Shown: positions 44,009 to 52,244, counted from the first letter of the stretch. The stretch: 64,000 nucleotides of DNA from Parasporobacterium sp. (GCA_017459985.1 JAFUBX010000031.1:87352-151351); one strand, 5' to 3'. The notes: generated by a model from the sequence alone, not told the origin. Numbers and translations: made by a program.

Positions 44009-45681
44009 AGCTCCACCTCCTCCGGCGGAAACTGTGTTTCGACACAGCGCATGATCGCAGGATATTCGCCCGCATCAAACGTCCAGTTCCTGATGATGCT
44101 CTTCTGGGCTACCTTCCAGGCATTCCCGCCGCAGGCAGCTGCCGTTGCCCACCTTATGAGGCTCCTTATGCCGACCACCCCGTCATCGAGGCAGTTTGCC
44201 CTGCAATGGTCCGCGACTTTATGCAGCACGTCGACCATTTTCCTGACTTCGTCTTCCTCCCGGTATCCGGATTCCGCCATGATTCGCTCTATGAGCACAT
44301 GGTCTTCCGGCAGGGAAAACCCGACCGGCATCAGGCGGTCCTTCACCGCCTTGTTCATCGGCCTGCATCCCTCGTAATTTCCGTTGATCGTAAAAAACAG
44401 CACCGCTTCCGGGTGCCGCTTCACGAACCGTCCGGTATTCAGCTGCAGGATGCCCGTCTTATCGAGCAGGGGATTCAGATACCCTAAAGCCCCCTGCTTC
44501 AGGATCAGGTCCGCTTCCGATACTTCGCACCACCAGCCTTTCTCCAGAGCCTGTGTGAGCGGCCCTTCCGTATAGGCAAAGCCGCCGTTTCCGTCCGGCA
44601 CGATCTGCTGGCAGATGTCGTACTTGTCCGTATCGGGGTCCATGCTCTGGTGAAGGAGCGGCTTGTTTGCCAGATAGGCCTGGATCTTGACCGCCTCCGT
44701 TTTGCCTGAACCGGCTTCCCCGACGAACAGGAAATTCCGTTCCGGTGTCGGAAGGGCCGTTGATTTTTGGATCAGCTGCCCGATCCAGTGGTTGTCCTGT
44801 GTGATCTGGTAGGTTTCCGGGATCACAGGGACCAGCAGTTCTTCTTCCGGCGTGAGGCGCCGGTCACTGATGGCATAGATGCCCCTTAACGAGGCGATAT
44901 TCTGCTTCTTTACACGGGAGGTTCTTTTCAGGGAATCCGGGATCACCGCCCCGGTAACAGTCCCGATGATAAAATCCGGCGTAAGTCTTTTCAGGTCTTC
45001 ACCTGTGAGCAGTTCGATCCTGTCCAGACAGGTCCTGATCCCGGATCCCGGATGGTTCTTCTCACAGGCATCCGCATACGTCACACGCGAATACAGATTA
45101 TTCGAAAACCGGAAGGCTTCCTCCAGGCAGCGCCTGGCTTCTTCTTCCGAAGAAGAATCTTTCAGGCTTATCGCCTGTGCTTCCATATAGCTGTCAAAGG
45201 ATTGTTCCGCTTCCCCTGCCGGATCCTGTTTCCCGGCAGATACGATGACTGCCATGAAAAACAATGCCTCATTTCCAAGCAGCGGGATCTCTTTCCGCTC
45301 CCCGTCTGCCTGTAGACGGCATGCCTTGAACCTTCCGGAACTCGGCTGATACAGGACCTGCAGGAGGTCTTTGCCGCTTCCTTCCTTATCCGCTACATCT
45401 GTTAATCCTTCCCCACCAAGCACGGGAAACTCGATGACGCACGCACCGTCAGAGGCCGTCATCACCCCGCCTGTGATCCGTTCTTCTTTCAGAAGGAAGA
45501 TCCTCTGGAGCGCTTCAAGCACGGTCCCCGACAGGGCCATACTCGTCGATGTATTCCCATAGCCCGGGGTATAAACGGACGATGCCTCTATCATTGGCGC
45601 ATGGTCCATCCGGTCGAACGGTGCCAGGTACTTTTCTTTCTGCCATCGCCATGACGACGGCCCGAATAATAATTGTTTCAT
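44005..45681 (-). CDS. MoxR-like AAA+ ATPase with long N-terminal extension
   Basis: The 558-residue protein has an AAA+ core in its second half: Walker A VGEAGSGKTEAVK near 325, a Walker B-like GWWCEVSEADLI, a pre-sensor FFTINGNYEG and an arginine-bearing CRPMNKAVKDRLMPVGF. This is MoxR/CbbQ-like. About 300 N-terminal residues are unfamiliar. The ATG at 45681 follows GGAGG by about ten bases; the frame is open to 45714. Its stop overlaps the vWA gene start. It should act as an ATP-driven remodeller with that partner, within an ssb-led operon. Confidence 0.82.
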   Translation of the reverse strand: MKQLLFGPSSWRWQKEKYLAPFDRMDHAPMIEASSVYTPGYGNTSTSMALSGTVLEALQRIFLLKEERITGGVMTASDGACVIEFPVLGGEGLTDVADKEGSGKDLLQVLYQPSSGRFKACRLQADGERKEIPLLGNEALFFMAVIVSAGKQDPAGEAEQSFDSYMEAQAISLKDSSSEEEARRCLEEAFRFSNNLYSRVTYADACEKNHPGSGIRTCLDRIELLTGEDLKRLTPDFIIGTVTGAVIPDSLKRTSRVKKQNIASLRGIYAISDRRLTPEEELLVPVIPETYQITQDNHWIGQLIQKSTALPTPERNFLFVGEAGSGKTEAVKIQAYLANKPLLHQSMDPDTDKYDICQQIVPDGNGGFAYTEGPLTQALEKGWWCEVSEADLILKQGALGYLNPLLDKTGILQLNTGRFVKRHPEAVLFFTINGNYEGCRPMNKAVKDRLMPVGFSLPEDHVLIERIMAESGYREEDEVRKMVDVLHKVADHCRANCLDDGVVGIRSLIRWATAAACGGNAWKVAQKSIIRNWTFDAGEYPAIMRCVETQFPPEEVEL

Positions 45682-45702
45682 GTCACTCTTTCCTCCTTGG
45701 AA

Positions 45703-45751
45703 ATGGCATTTCATAAAAGCGTGCTATACAGCACGCCTCATGAACCGCCAT
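45703..45751 (-). promoter_or_regulatory. Long hairpin before the AAA+ gene
   Basis: Three nested stems (ATGGC/GCCAT, TTCAT/ATGAA and GCGTGCT/AGCACGC) form one interrupted hairpin that ends 21 nt before the AAA+ start codon. It may affect mRNA stability or translation. It has no U-run. Confidence 0.5.
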
Positions 45752-45772
45752 GTTTTCTTTTCCTTTTGCATC

Positions 45773-45805
45773 AAAAAAGCCCAGAACCATCTTCGATCCT
45801 GAGCT
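45773..45805 (-). terminator. Intrinsic terminator after ssb
   Basis: An eleven-pair stem in the transcript (AGCTCAGGATC with the wobble-containing GATGGTTCTGGGCT side, loop GAAG) is followed by six Us. It lies 30 bp after the ssb stop and before the AAA+ gene, so it would limit transcription into the rest of the operon. Confidence 0.75.
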
Positions 45806-45834
45806 TGCATCATGAATGCCGTTTGCATTTTCTT

Positions 45835-46413
45835 TTAGTGGATAAACCCCTTTTCATTGGGATTCAGGAATGTGACCGGTACCTGTCCCTGTGAAGGCAG
45901 GAACCCCTGCTGGGGCACAAATCCTGCCTGCGGAGGCTGCTGATACCCGGGCTGCCCCGGATAGTATCCCGGCTGGGCTGCCTGCGGATAGGACTGCTGT
46001 CCCTGCGGCAGCTCATTCTGCATGGGCTTCTGGTACCCTTGCTGTCCCTGTGTAGGAACCTGCCCCTGTCCTTCGTGGCTTTCCTTCTTGCTTTCACAGA
46101 ATGTGAACTCTTCGACGATCACCTCTGTCCTGTAGACCTTTGTGCCGTCCTCTTTTTCATAGGATCCTGACTGCAGGGATCCTTCGACAGCGATCTTCGT
46201 TCCTTTCCGGACGTGATCCCTGATGCACTCCGCTGTTTTGCCGAATGCGGTGCAGCCAATAAAATCGGCTTTCTTCTCTTCCTCCTTCCTCGTCTTCCGG
46301 TCAACCGCCAGACGGAATCTGGCGATGCATAAAGGATTGTCGCCCTGTGAGTACTTCACCTCCGGGTCTGCTGCTAATCTCCCGATCAGGAAGATACTGT
46401 TGTTAACTGACAT
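45835..46413 (-). CDS. ssb: Single-stranded DNA-binding protein
   Basis: The 192-residue protein has an N-terminal OB fold: NSIFLIGRLAADPEVKYS, CIARFRLAVDR, ADFIGCTAFGKTAECI and GTKIAVEGSLQSGSYEKEDG. This is classical SSB. The C-terminal half is Gln/Gly/Pro-rich and disordered. The tail ends in LNPNEKGFIH instead of the acidic DDDIPF peptide through which host SSBs recruit partners, so it is an element-type SSB. AAGGAA precedes the ATG at 46413; the longer frame to 46524 runs through the leader. It follows the second structured leader RNA. Confidence 0.93.
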   Translation of the reverse strand: MSVNNSIFLIGRLAADPEVKYSQGDNPLCIARFRLAVDRKTRKEEEKKADFIGCTAFGKTAECIRDHVRKGTKIAVEGSLQSGSYEKEDGTKVYRTEVIVEEFTFCESKKESHEGQGQVPTQGQQGYQKPMQNELPQGQQSYPQAAQPGYYPGQPGYQQPPQAGFVPQQGFLPSQGQVPVTFLNPNEKGFIH

Positions 46414-46467
46414 AAGTTCCTTCTTTCTCCTACACTTCGCAGTAGGCGCAAAAATAGTTAGTAACAC

Positions 46468-46646
46468 AAAAAACACCTGCCGATTGGCAAGTATCTGGTT
46501 GCATTTTTCATGATGCCTGATCAAGCGGCATCATGTACGTTCAATCACATGGCAGCAAAAAAAGCCATGCTGCGTTTTCTTTTTTCAAACGAGAATTACA
46601 TGCCCTGAACAGGGCCGTAAATGAATGGGAATGGGTGAAAAATAAT
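46468..46646 (-). ncRNA. Structured leader RNA upstream of ssb, copy 2
   Basis: Same plan as the erf leader: hairpin 1 GCCCTG/CAGGGC (46602-46615), hairpin 2 CATGGC/GCCATG (46548-46569), hairpin 3 CATGATGCC/GGCATCATG (46509-46535). A terminator follows (46474-46493, CACUUGCC-type stem) with six Us at 46473-46468, 55 nt before ssb. The blocks CCATTCCCATT and TCGTTTGAAAA before and after hairpin 1 are nearly identical in both leaders, while stem sequences differ but still pair. That supports a conserved RNA fold. Confidence 0.7.
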
Positions 46647-46652
46647 ACTGGA

Positions 46653-46680
46653 ATTATAGCAAATGGATATTAATTGTCAA
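46653..46680 (-). promoter_or_regulatory. Consensus promoter of the ssb operon
   Basis: TTGACA (46680-46675), 16 bases and TATAAT (46658-46653) on the minus strand match the housekeeping consensus exactly. The spacing equals that of the erf promoter at 38948-38975. Confidence 0.82.
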
Positions 46681-46820
46681 TAAACTGTTGCAGCTCATAC
46701 AAACTGATTAAAACTCATCACCTTGATTGTTAGTTAGTAGATTAATATATGTATACTGTACTTCAACAATACTGACGAGTATTATAACAGCCTTAAAAAG
46801 ACGTCCGTAATATCCGGATC

Positions 46821-46973
46821 TCAACTTTCCTGCAAGATCTCCACTAACCTAAAAACAACATTGCGACGGACATTTGCGTCAGCTTCCCAAGATTCATCAT
46901 CCACCAGTTCTTCCAACAATTGTGTGATCGTGTATTCTGCATTGTCTTCCTTTGTAGCTCTTTCACCATCCAT
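46821..46973 (-). CDS. 50-residue acidic protein, displaced from its operon by an insertion
   Basis: ATG at 46973 opens MDGERATKEDNAEYTITQLL and ends with VRRNVVFRLVEILQES. Function unknown; acidic and helical. Its ribosome site AAAGGAAAAG and start codon lie inside the 26-bp repeat flanking the insertion sequence. Removing the element and one repeat copy puts this ATG one base after the stop of the URO-D-family gene at 48057, so it was the last gene of that operon. It is now separated from the operon by the 1056-bp element, which runs in the opposite direction. Confidence 0.6.
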   Translation of the reverse strand: MDGERATKEDNAEYTITQLLEELVDDESWEADANVRRNVVFRLVEILQES

Positions 46974-46995
46974 TTTAAGCTTTTCCTTTTGCAAG
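46970..46995. repeat. 26-bp target-site duplication, left copy
   Basis: This 26-base sequence is identical to 48052-48077. The two copies flank the insertion sequence directly and do not extend further on either side. The left copy keeps the ribosome site and start codon of the 50-residue gene. Confidence 0.9.
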
Positions 46996-48051
46996 TGTAA
47001 GGTGATAAAACATATGTTACAGAAATAGATAATAAAAGAGAGTCTCTATGATACAATAGGGTTCGACCAAAAATCCAACGTATCAGAAAGGAGAGCTCTC
47101 TTTGAAAGAGATTATAACAGAAGAAATGCGATACCGCCAGCGCTTATGTGAATACGCATTGAAACATGGCGTAAGCAAGGCAGCAAGAAGATACCATACC
47201 TACCGGCAATTCGTTTACCGGCAGCTGGAAAGATATGACGGAACAGCAAAAAGCCTGGCCCTGCGCTCCCGTAAGCCGCTCCACAGCCCTAATGCACATA
47301 CGGAAGAAGAACTCAGGCTGATCCGGAAGATGTTGAAACGGAATGGGAAATACGGACTGGCTGAAGTATATGTCAGATGCCGGAACAGAGGATACCTGAG
47401 ATGTTTCGAAAGTATGTGCCGGGTGATCCGCCGGAAAGGGTACCGGAAGCCGGTCCGGCACCGGAAGCACTATACAAGATATGAGCATCTGGAAGGAAGG
47501 TTCCCCGGGGACAAAGTACAGGTAGATATCAAGTACATCCCGGACAGCTGTATCCGTTTCCCGACTTACGGGGATAAATACTATCAGATCACCGGGATCG
47601 ATGAATACAGCCGCAGAAGGATCCTGAAAGTCGTCAATGAGAAAAGCACCTATGAAACGGCGAAGTATTTAAAAGAACTGGAGATGCGCATGGGATTCAG
47701 GATCCGGACCGTACAGGTCGATAATGGCAGTGAGTTTGTGCACGATGAAGAAAGGACGGACCGTGCCACGTCCTTTGAAGAAGCCGCCAGGGATCTGGGG
47801 ATCGAACTGAGGAGGACAAGGCCGTATTCCCCATGGCAGAACGGAAAAGTTGAGCGCAGCCACCGGGAGGATGGGAAGATCCTGTACGACAGGCAGGTGT
47901 TCTTCAGCAGACAGGAGATGCTCCGCCAGGTTGCGAAGCATGAAAGGCGCTATAATAAAACGGCAAAGAGGGTACTTGGTTTCAAAAGTCCGAATCAGAT
48001 GGTATCAGAGTATTTCTCGAATAGCTGTAACATATGTGTTGACACATAAGA
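46996..48051 (+). mobile_element. Insertion sequence, 1056 bp, long target duplication (IS1202-like?)
   Basis: The ends form an imperfect inverted repeat that contains the perfect block ACATATGTTACAG on both sides and reads TGT at the left tip and, reversed, TCT at the right. One transposase gene fills it. It is flanked by an exact 26-bp direct repeat. Most DDE-type elements duplicate 2-15 bp. Duplications of about 24-29 bp are known for the IS1202 family, so that family, or an IS481-like relative, is the best guess. The element looks intact. Confidence 0.85.
47102..48049 (+). CDS. DDE transposase (IS481/IS1202-like integrase core)
   Basis: The 315-residue protein has a short N-terminal helix-turn-helix (ALKHGVSKAARRYHTYRQFV) and an rve-type integrase core. 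DKVQVDIKYIPD near 140 gives the first Asp, TVQVDNGSEFV near 203 the second and PYSPWQNGKVERSHREDGKI near 242 the Glu. AAAGGAG lies eight bases before the TTG start at 47102. It cuts and joins the ends of the surrounding element. It is shorter than the IS1202 founder transposase as I remember it. Confidence 0.88.
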   Translation: MKEIITEEMRYRQRLCEYALKHGVSKAARRYHTYRQFVYRQLERYDGTAKSLALRSRKPLHSPNAHTEEELRLIRKMLKRNGKYGLAEVYVRCRNRGYLRCFESMCRVIRRKGYRKPVRHRKHYTRYEHLEGRFPGDKVQVDIKYIPDSCIRFPTYGDKYYQITGIDEYSRRRILKVVNEKSTYETAKYLKELEMRMGFRIRTVQVDNGSEFVHDEERTDRATSFEEAARDLGIELRRTRPYSPWQNGKVERSHREDGKILYDRQVFFSRQEMLRQVAKHERRYNKTAKRVLGFKSPNQMVSEYFSNSCNICVDT

Positions 48052-48077
48052 CCATTTTAAGCTTTTCCTTTTGCAAG
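48052..48077. repeat. 26-bp target-site duplication, right copy
   Basis: Identical to 46970-46995. This copy keeps the last codons and the TAA stop of the URO-D-family gene, so the insertion did not truncate it. Confidence 0.9.
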
Positions 48078-49304
48078 ATTATTAACAAAATCCCATACTT
48101 CCTGTATTGTATACGGATCGGCATCAGAAGGGGATAACAGGGGCATATCCTGATAAAAAACAAAACCTCCTCCGGGAGCCAACTCATCAAACATTCGTTT
48201 TAGATGATCGAAGCATCGTTTCTTATCATATACGATCGGTGAAAGCATGGAGGTTTTAATACCGGCAGCAAGGCTTTGTGTTCCACCCAATTTTCTTTTT
48301 GCCTCTATAGGATCATCGGAATCAAGCTGGATCAGGATACTTCCTGGAGGAAAGTCTTTAAATCTCTCAATGGTATGAAGAAAACTGCCTTCACCTTTGA
48401 GAAAGATCTTAAGTCCTTGTTCCGCAAAGGGGAGCATTCTGTTTTTGAATCCTTGAAACCAGTACTTTTCATATTGTTCTGTGTTAAGAAAAGGAGCTAC
48501 ATGATACCCTGCTAAAGCAAACGGCAAGGGATATTCTGAATAATCTCTGTCCGGCCATTTCATCTCCGGTTTATATGCCTCTATTGCTGCAATCGCCCGA
48601 TCTATTTTTTCCGGATTGTCCACAAGATCATAAAAAACATTTTCCATACCTCTGTATTTGTCAAATAGATCATCTAATGTTGAAAAATACATTGGCATAG
48701 TATCTCTGAGATTATATGATTCGTCTATTTTGGGATCCACGCTGGTGCCTACAAGCAAAATCTGATACTCAAACAAAGCTGTTTTGGCTACCAGGTTTGT
48801 GAATTCATTGAGTTTGACGATTTCCTGCGCAGCAGTTTTCAGTGCCCTGTAGGCATTCTTTTTCGTTCCCTGGAATGCTTTCAGATATTTTTTTGGATAA
48901 TATGCATTTATAAAATACGAAAAATGATCGATGAGCACATCAAAGTCGTCATCACTGATAAAATTGTGAAGTGCCTGGTTATGTTGTACAGTACATTTAT
49001 CATCGCATAGAAAAAACACTTCAGATCCCAATGCCTGGTATGCGGTATATGGCATATACATTCCAGGGTTGAATGTAAGATCGAATTCTATATCATTCAT
49101 AAATCTTGTATATGCCCTGGCATTTGCTGCCGGATCTTCAATTACTTCTTCAAGAGTTACTCCTGCATACCCGTATGGCCAGCTAATGTAATCAAAACCA
49201 ACAGGAACTTTATCCGGTTCTTTGAAAGAAACTGCGTCCAGAAGGTTTTTAACCCGCTGCCTGTATAGATGAATTCCTTCTTTGTCTGGATAAGTTCGAT
49301 TCAT
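48057..49304 (-). CDS. Uroporphyrinogen decarboxylase-family protein lacking the zinc motif
   Basis: The 415-residue protein has the TIM-barrel plan of the URO-D/MtaA superfamily, whose members are decarboxylases or cobalamin-dependent methyltransferases. The start is MNRTYPDKEGIHLYRQRV; ENVFYDLVDNPEKIDRAIAA is a typical family helix. Where methyltransferase members have H-x-C-G for zinc, this one reads LKGEGSFLHTIERF, so that site is missing. The last codons are preserved inside the 26-bp repeat at the insertion sequence. It closes the operon that begins with the binding protein at 57110, 44 bp after the OppF gene. Substrate unknown. Confidence 0.75.
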   Translation of the reverse strand: MNRTYPDKEGIHLYRQRVKNLLDAVSFKEPDKVPVGFDYISWPYGYAGVTLEEVIEDPAANARAYTRFMNDIEFDLTFNPGMYMPYTAYQALGSEVFFLCDDKCTVQHNQALHNFISDDDFDVLIDHFSYFINAYYPKKYLKAFQGTKKNAYRALKTAAQEIVKLNEFTNLVAKTALFEYQILLVGTSVDPKIDESYNLRDTMPMYFSTLDDLFDKYRGMENVFYDLVDNPEKIDRAIAAIEAYKPEMKWPDRDYSEYPLPFALAGYHVAPFLNTEQYEKYWFQGFKNRMLPFAEQGLKIFLKGEGSFLHTIERFKDFPPGSILIQLDSDDPIEAKRKLGGTQSLAAGIKTSMLSPIVYDKKRCFDHLKRMFDELAPGGGFVFYQDMPLLSPSDADPYTIQEVWDFVNNLAKGKA

Positions 49305-49348
49305 ATTGTATCCTTTTTTGTATATTTTGTTTTAGCTTATACTGACAA

Positions 49349-50347
49349 TTATTTTGGAAGCCGTCCTTCCTGCGAAGCGTAGCAGGCAACCAGATGCTGA
49401 TGGCCCATATCCACTAACTGAGGAGCGTCAGTCCGGCATATATCAGTCGCAAAAGGACATCTTGGATGAAAAGGACACCCTTTTGGCGGATTGATAGGGC
49501 TAGGTATTTCTCCATCCATAAAGATCACATCTCTTTTATCTTCTAGGAACGGATCCGGGATTGGAACTGCTGTAAGCAATGCTTTCGTATATGGGTGAAG
49601 TGGGTTTTTATATAATTCATCCGCTTCTGATAATTCAACAACCCTTCCCAGGTAGAAAACTGCTATTCTGTCACTGATATGCTTGACAACAGACAGATCG
49701 TGAGAAATAAATATATAGGTGATCTTTAATCTTTCTTTTATATCAGCCAGTAAATTCACGATTCTGGCCTGAAGAGAAACATCCAGTGCGGATACCGCCT
49801 CATCAAAAACAATGAGTTTCGGATCTGATGCCAAACTTCTGGCTATTGCGACTCGTTGTCTCTGCCCACCGGAAAACTCATGAGGATATCTGTTTGCCAT
49901 AGAAGGATCCAGGTTTACTATTTCAAACAATTCAGCAATTCTCTTTTCATATTCTTTCTTATTTCTGACCAGATGATTTATTATTAATGGTTCTCCAACG
50001 GTTGATCCTACTGTTTTTCTCGGATCCAACGACTCATATGGATCCTGGAAAACATAAACCATTTTTGATCTTAATTGGCGGAGTTTTCGTTCGGGCATAT
50101 CCGTAATATTCTGACCCATAAATTCGATGCTTCCACCCGTTGGCTTGTAAAGTCTAAGTATAGCGCGTCCAAATGTAGTTTTACCACATCCTGATTCTCC
50201 CACTATACCAATAGTTTCCCCTTCCATGATCGACAGGCTTACATCATCGACGGCATGTACTATTTTTCGCTTATTTCCAAAAACACCGCCATTAGTGTTA
50301 AAATACATTCGTAAGTCATCTATTTTCATTATTATCTGCTGATCCAT
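49349..50347 (-). CDS. Opp/Dpp ABC transporter ATP-binding protein (OppF type), second system
   Basis: The 332-residue ATPase has Walker [12 protein letters not shown], canonical signature [14 protein letters not shown], Walker [13 protein letters not shown] and a SHD switch. The C-terminal extension contains [22 protein letters not shown] precedes the ATG at 50347, two bases after the OppD stop; the open frame to 50374 is not needed. Unlike the OppF of the first system its signature is standard. It powers the importer of this operon. Confidence 0.92.
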   Translation of the reverse strand: MDQQIIMKIDDLRMYFNTNGGVFGNKRKIVHAVDDVSLSIMEGETIGIVGESGCGKTTFGRAILRLYKPTGGSIEFMGQNITDMPERKLRQLRSKMVYVFQDPYESLDPRKTVGSTVGEPLIINHLVRNKKEYEKRIAELFEIVNLDPSMANRYPHEFSGGQRQRVAIARSLASDPKLIVFDEAVSALDVSLQARIVNLLADIKERLKITYIFISHDLSVVKHISDRIAVFYLGRVVELSEADELYKNPLHPYTKALLTAVPIPDPFLEDKRDVIFMDGEIPSPINPPKGCPFHPRCPFATDICRTDAPQLVDMGHQHLVACYASQEGRLPK

Positions 50348-50349
50348 GA

Positions 50350-51345
50350 TTATTTCTCCGCACAAAGATAGCATGCTGCCATATGTTCTTCACAAACCAC
50401 TTTTAATTCAGGACTCTTTTTCTGCCCGCATTCTTTATCTGCAAATTCACAACGTTCATAAAAGGAGCAATGTTGCGGCAGGTTCAGAAGATCGGGGGGA
50501 TAACCGGGAATCGTGTACAATCTTTTATCAGACGCTGATTGATCCAGCCTGGGGACGCAGGCTAATAGTCCTTTTGTATACGGATGCCGTGGATCACCAA
50601 ATATTTGTTTTGTGGTTCCCGTTTCAACGATCTTTCCTGCATACAATACATAGATTCTGTCAGAATACCGTGCGATCAGTCCCAGATTATGCGTTACGAT
50701 GATCAAAGAAGTTTTTTGTAGACCTTTTACTAAATTTCTCAGTTCTGTAAGCACTTGAGCCTGAGTGGTTACATCAAGAGCCGTGGTAAATTCATCTGCT
50801 ATTATAATTCTGGGACTGCAGCTAATGGCCATCGCGATCATAACTCTTTGGCGCATTCCTCCCGAAAAGTTGTGAGGATAATCGTTAAAACGTGCTGCCG
50901 CATTCGGTATTTTCACCAGATCTAATAGCTCGATGGCTTTTGCTTTTGCAGATGCTTTGTCCAGGTTTAAATGAAGACGAAGCATTTCTGTCAGCTGGTC
51001 TCCAATTTTCATGGTCGGATTGAGGCTTGTCATAGGTTCCTGAAAGATCATGGAGATCTTTCCTCCTCGGATTTTGCACATTTTAGAACTCTTATAATCA
51101 TAATCCAGTAAATTTTCACCTTCAAAACTAACGATTCCGCTGATCGTATGATGTTTTCCTTTGCCGGAATCTCCGAGAAGCTGCATTACAGAGAGCATGA
51201 TCGTAGATTTTCCACTTCCTGATTCGCCGACAAATCCCACGATTTCTCCTTCATTGATATAAAAAGATACACCGCCGACAGCCTTTACCTTTCCGTAATC
51301 AGTATTGAATTCTGTAACCAGGTTTTCAACTTTTAATAATTCCAT
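50350..51345 (-). CDS. Opp/Dpp ABC transporter ATP-binding protein (OppD type), second system
   Basis: The 331-residue ATPase has Walker A GESGSGKSTI, signature FSGGMRQRVMIA, Walker B IIIADEFTTALD (Phe in place of the usual Pro) and a VTHN switch in which the usual Asp after His is Asn. The Cys-rich tail (CSFYERCEFADKECGQ) is typical. It lies 15 bp after the OppC gene and pairs with the OppF type protein. Confidence 0.92.
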   Translation of the reverse strand: MELLKVENLVTEFNTDYGKVKAVGGVSFYINEGEIVGFVGESGSGKSTIMLSVMQLLGDSGKGKHHTISGIVSFEGENLLDYDYKSSKMCKIRGGKISMIFQEPMTSLNPTMKIGDQLTEMLRLHLNLDKASAKAKAIELLDLVKIPNAAARFNDYPHNFSGGMRQRVMIAMAISCSPRIIIADEFTTALDVTTQAQVLTELRNLVKGLQKTSLIIVTHNLGLIARYSDRIYVLYAGKIVETGTTKQIFGDPRHPYTKGLLACVPRLDQSASDKRLYTIPGYPPDLLNLPQHCSFYERCEFADKECGQKKSPELKVVCEEHMAACYLCAEK

Positions 51346-51360
51346 AAGAAGCCGCCTTCA

Positions 51361-52242
51361 CTATTTTCTATTACGTATTCTCGGATCAAGAGCATCCCTT
51401 AATGCATCGCCAAATGTATTAAATGCATAAACCAGGATAAAAATGGCAATACCCGGAGCAATCGTAAGCAGAGGCCGGGTAGTCAACACTGCTGCACCAT
51501 CCTGAACCATAGAACCCCAAGATGGTGTTGGGGGTGTTATACCAATACCCAGAAAACTGAGCCCTGCTTCCATTAGAATAGCCGATCCCATTTGCATCGT
51601 TATTGTGACAATAAGAACCGGTATACAATTGGGCAGGATGTGTAAAAACATGATGCGAAAATTTCCGGCGCCATGCATTTTTTCTGCTAGAATATAATCA
51701 CTTTGTTTAACTTTCAGTACCTGACCACGCATTACTCTGGCATACAAGGATGTTAATGACACTCCAATAGCAATAACGATATTAACCAGCCCGCCTCCCG
51801 ACAGGCCGGCAATAGCCAGAGCCAGAACTGTCATGGGAATGCTTTGCAAAGTATCGACAAAACGCATGATGATCACTCCGACAACTTTTGTAAAATAACC
51901 GGCCAAAAGTCCCAGTATGATTCCGGAGATCGCAGCAATAAGAACGGAAACGATCGCTACAACGAGAGCGGATTGACTCCCATATATTATTCTGCTGAGA
52001 ACATCCCTTCCAAGAGCATCTGTCCCCAGCAAATGCTCCCAACTTGGAACCGCTTTAATATTTGTCAAATCCATCGTATAAGGATCATATGGAGCGACCC
52101 ATTTTGCAAAGACAGCGCAGATTATGGTAAGCAGAATAACTGCCGCAGAAATGACAGCTATTTTCCGCTTAAAGAGAGCTTTAAATACTCTTCTTGATTC
52201 AGAGATGTGCAGGATTGGCTGTTTCTTGTTTCTATTTGCCAT
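51361..52242 (-). CDS. Opp/Dpp ABC transporter permease (OppC type), second system
   Basis: The 293-residue permease contains the diagnostic HLLGTDALGRDVLSRIIYGS and the EAA loop SDYILAEKMHGAGNFRIMFL. One anchoring helix near residue 30 and five more follow. It starts two bases after the OppB stop. The sequence is clearly different from the first-system OppC, so the two importers are not recent duplicates. Confidence 0.92.
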   Translation of the reverse strand: MANRNKKQPILHISESRRVFKALFKRKIAVISAAVILLTIICAVFAKWVAPYDPYTMDLTNIKAVPSWEHLLGTDALGRDVLSRIIYGSQSALVVAIVSVLIAAISGIILGLLAGYFTKVVGVIIMRFVDTLQSIPMTVLALAIAGLSGGGLVNIVIAIGVSLTSLYARVMRGQVLKVKQSDYILAEKMHGAGNFRIMFLHILPNCIPVLIVTITMQMGSAILMEAGLSFLGIGITPPTPSWGSMVQDGAAVLTTRPLLTIAPGIAIFILVYAFNTFGDALRDALDPRIRNRK

Positions 52243-52244
52243 AA

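Noticed and set aside
42008-45681. Cobalt or magnesium chelatase (CobST-like) pair
   Set aside because: The domain plan is similar, but no CobN or other corrin genes are present, and the ATPase has a long unrelated N-terminus and an ssb-operon context.
46844-47056. 70-residue minus-strand frame running across the left end of the insertion sequence
   Set aside because: It crosses the repeat and element boundary in a different frame from the 50-residue gene, which has the ribosome site and the operon context.
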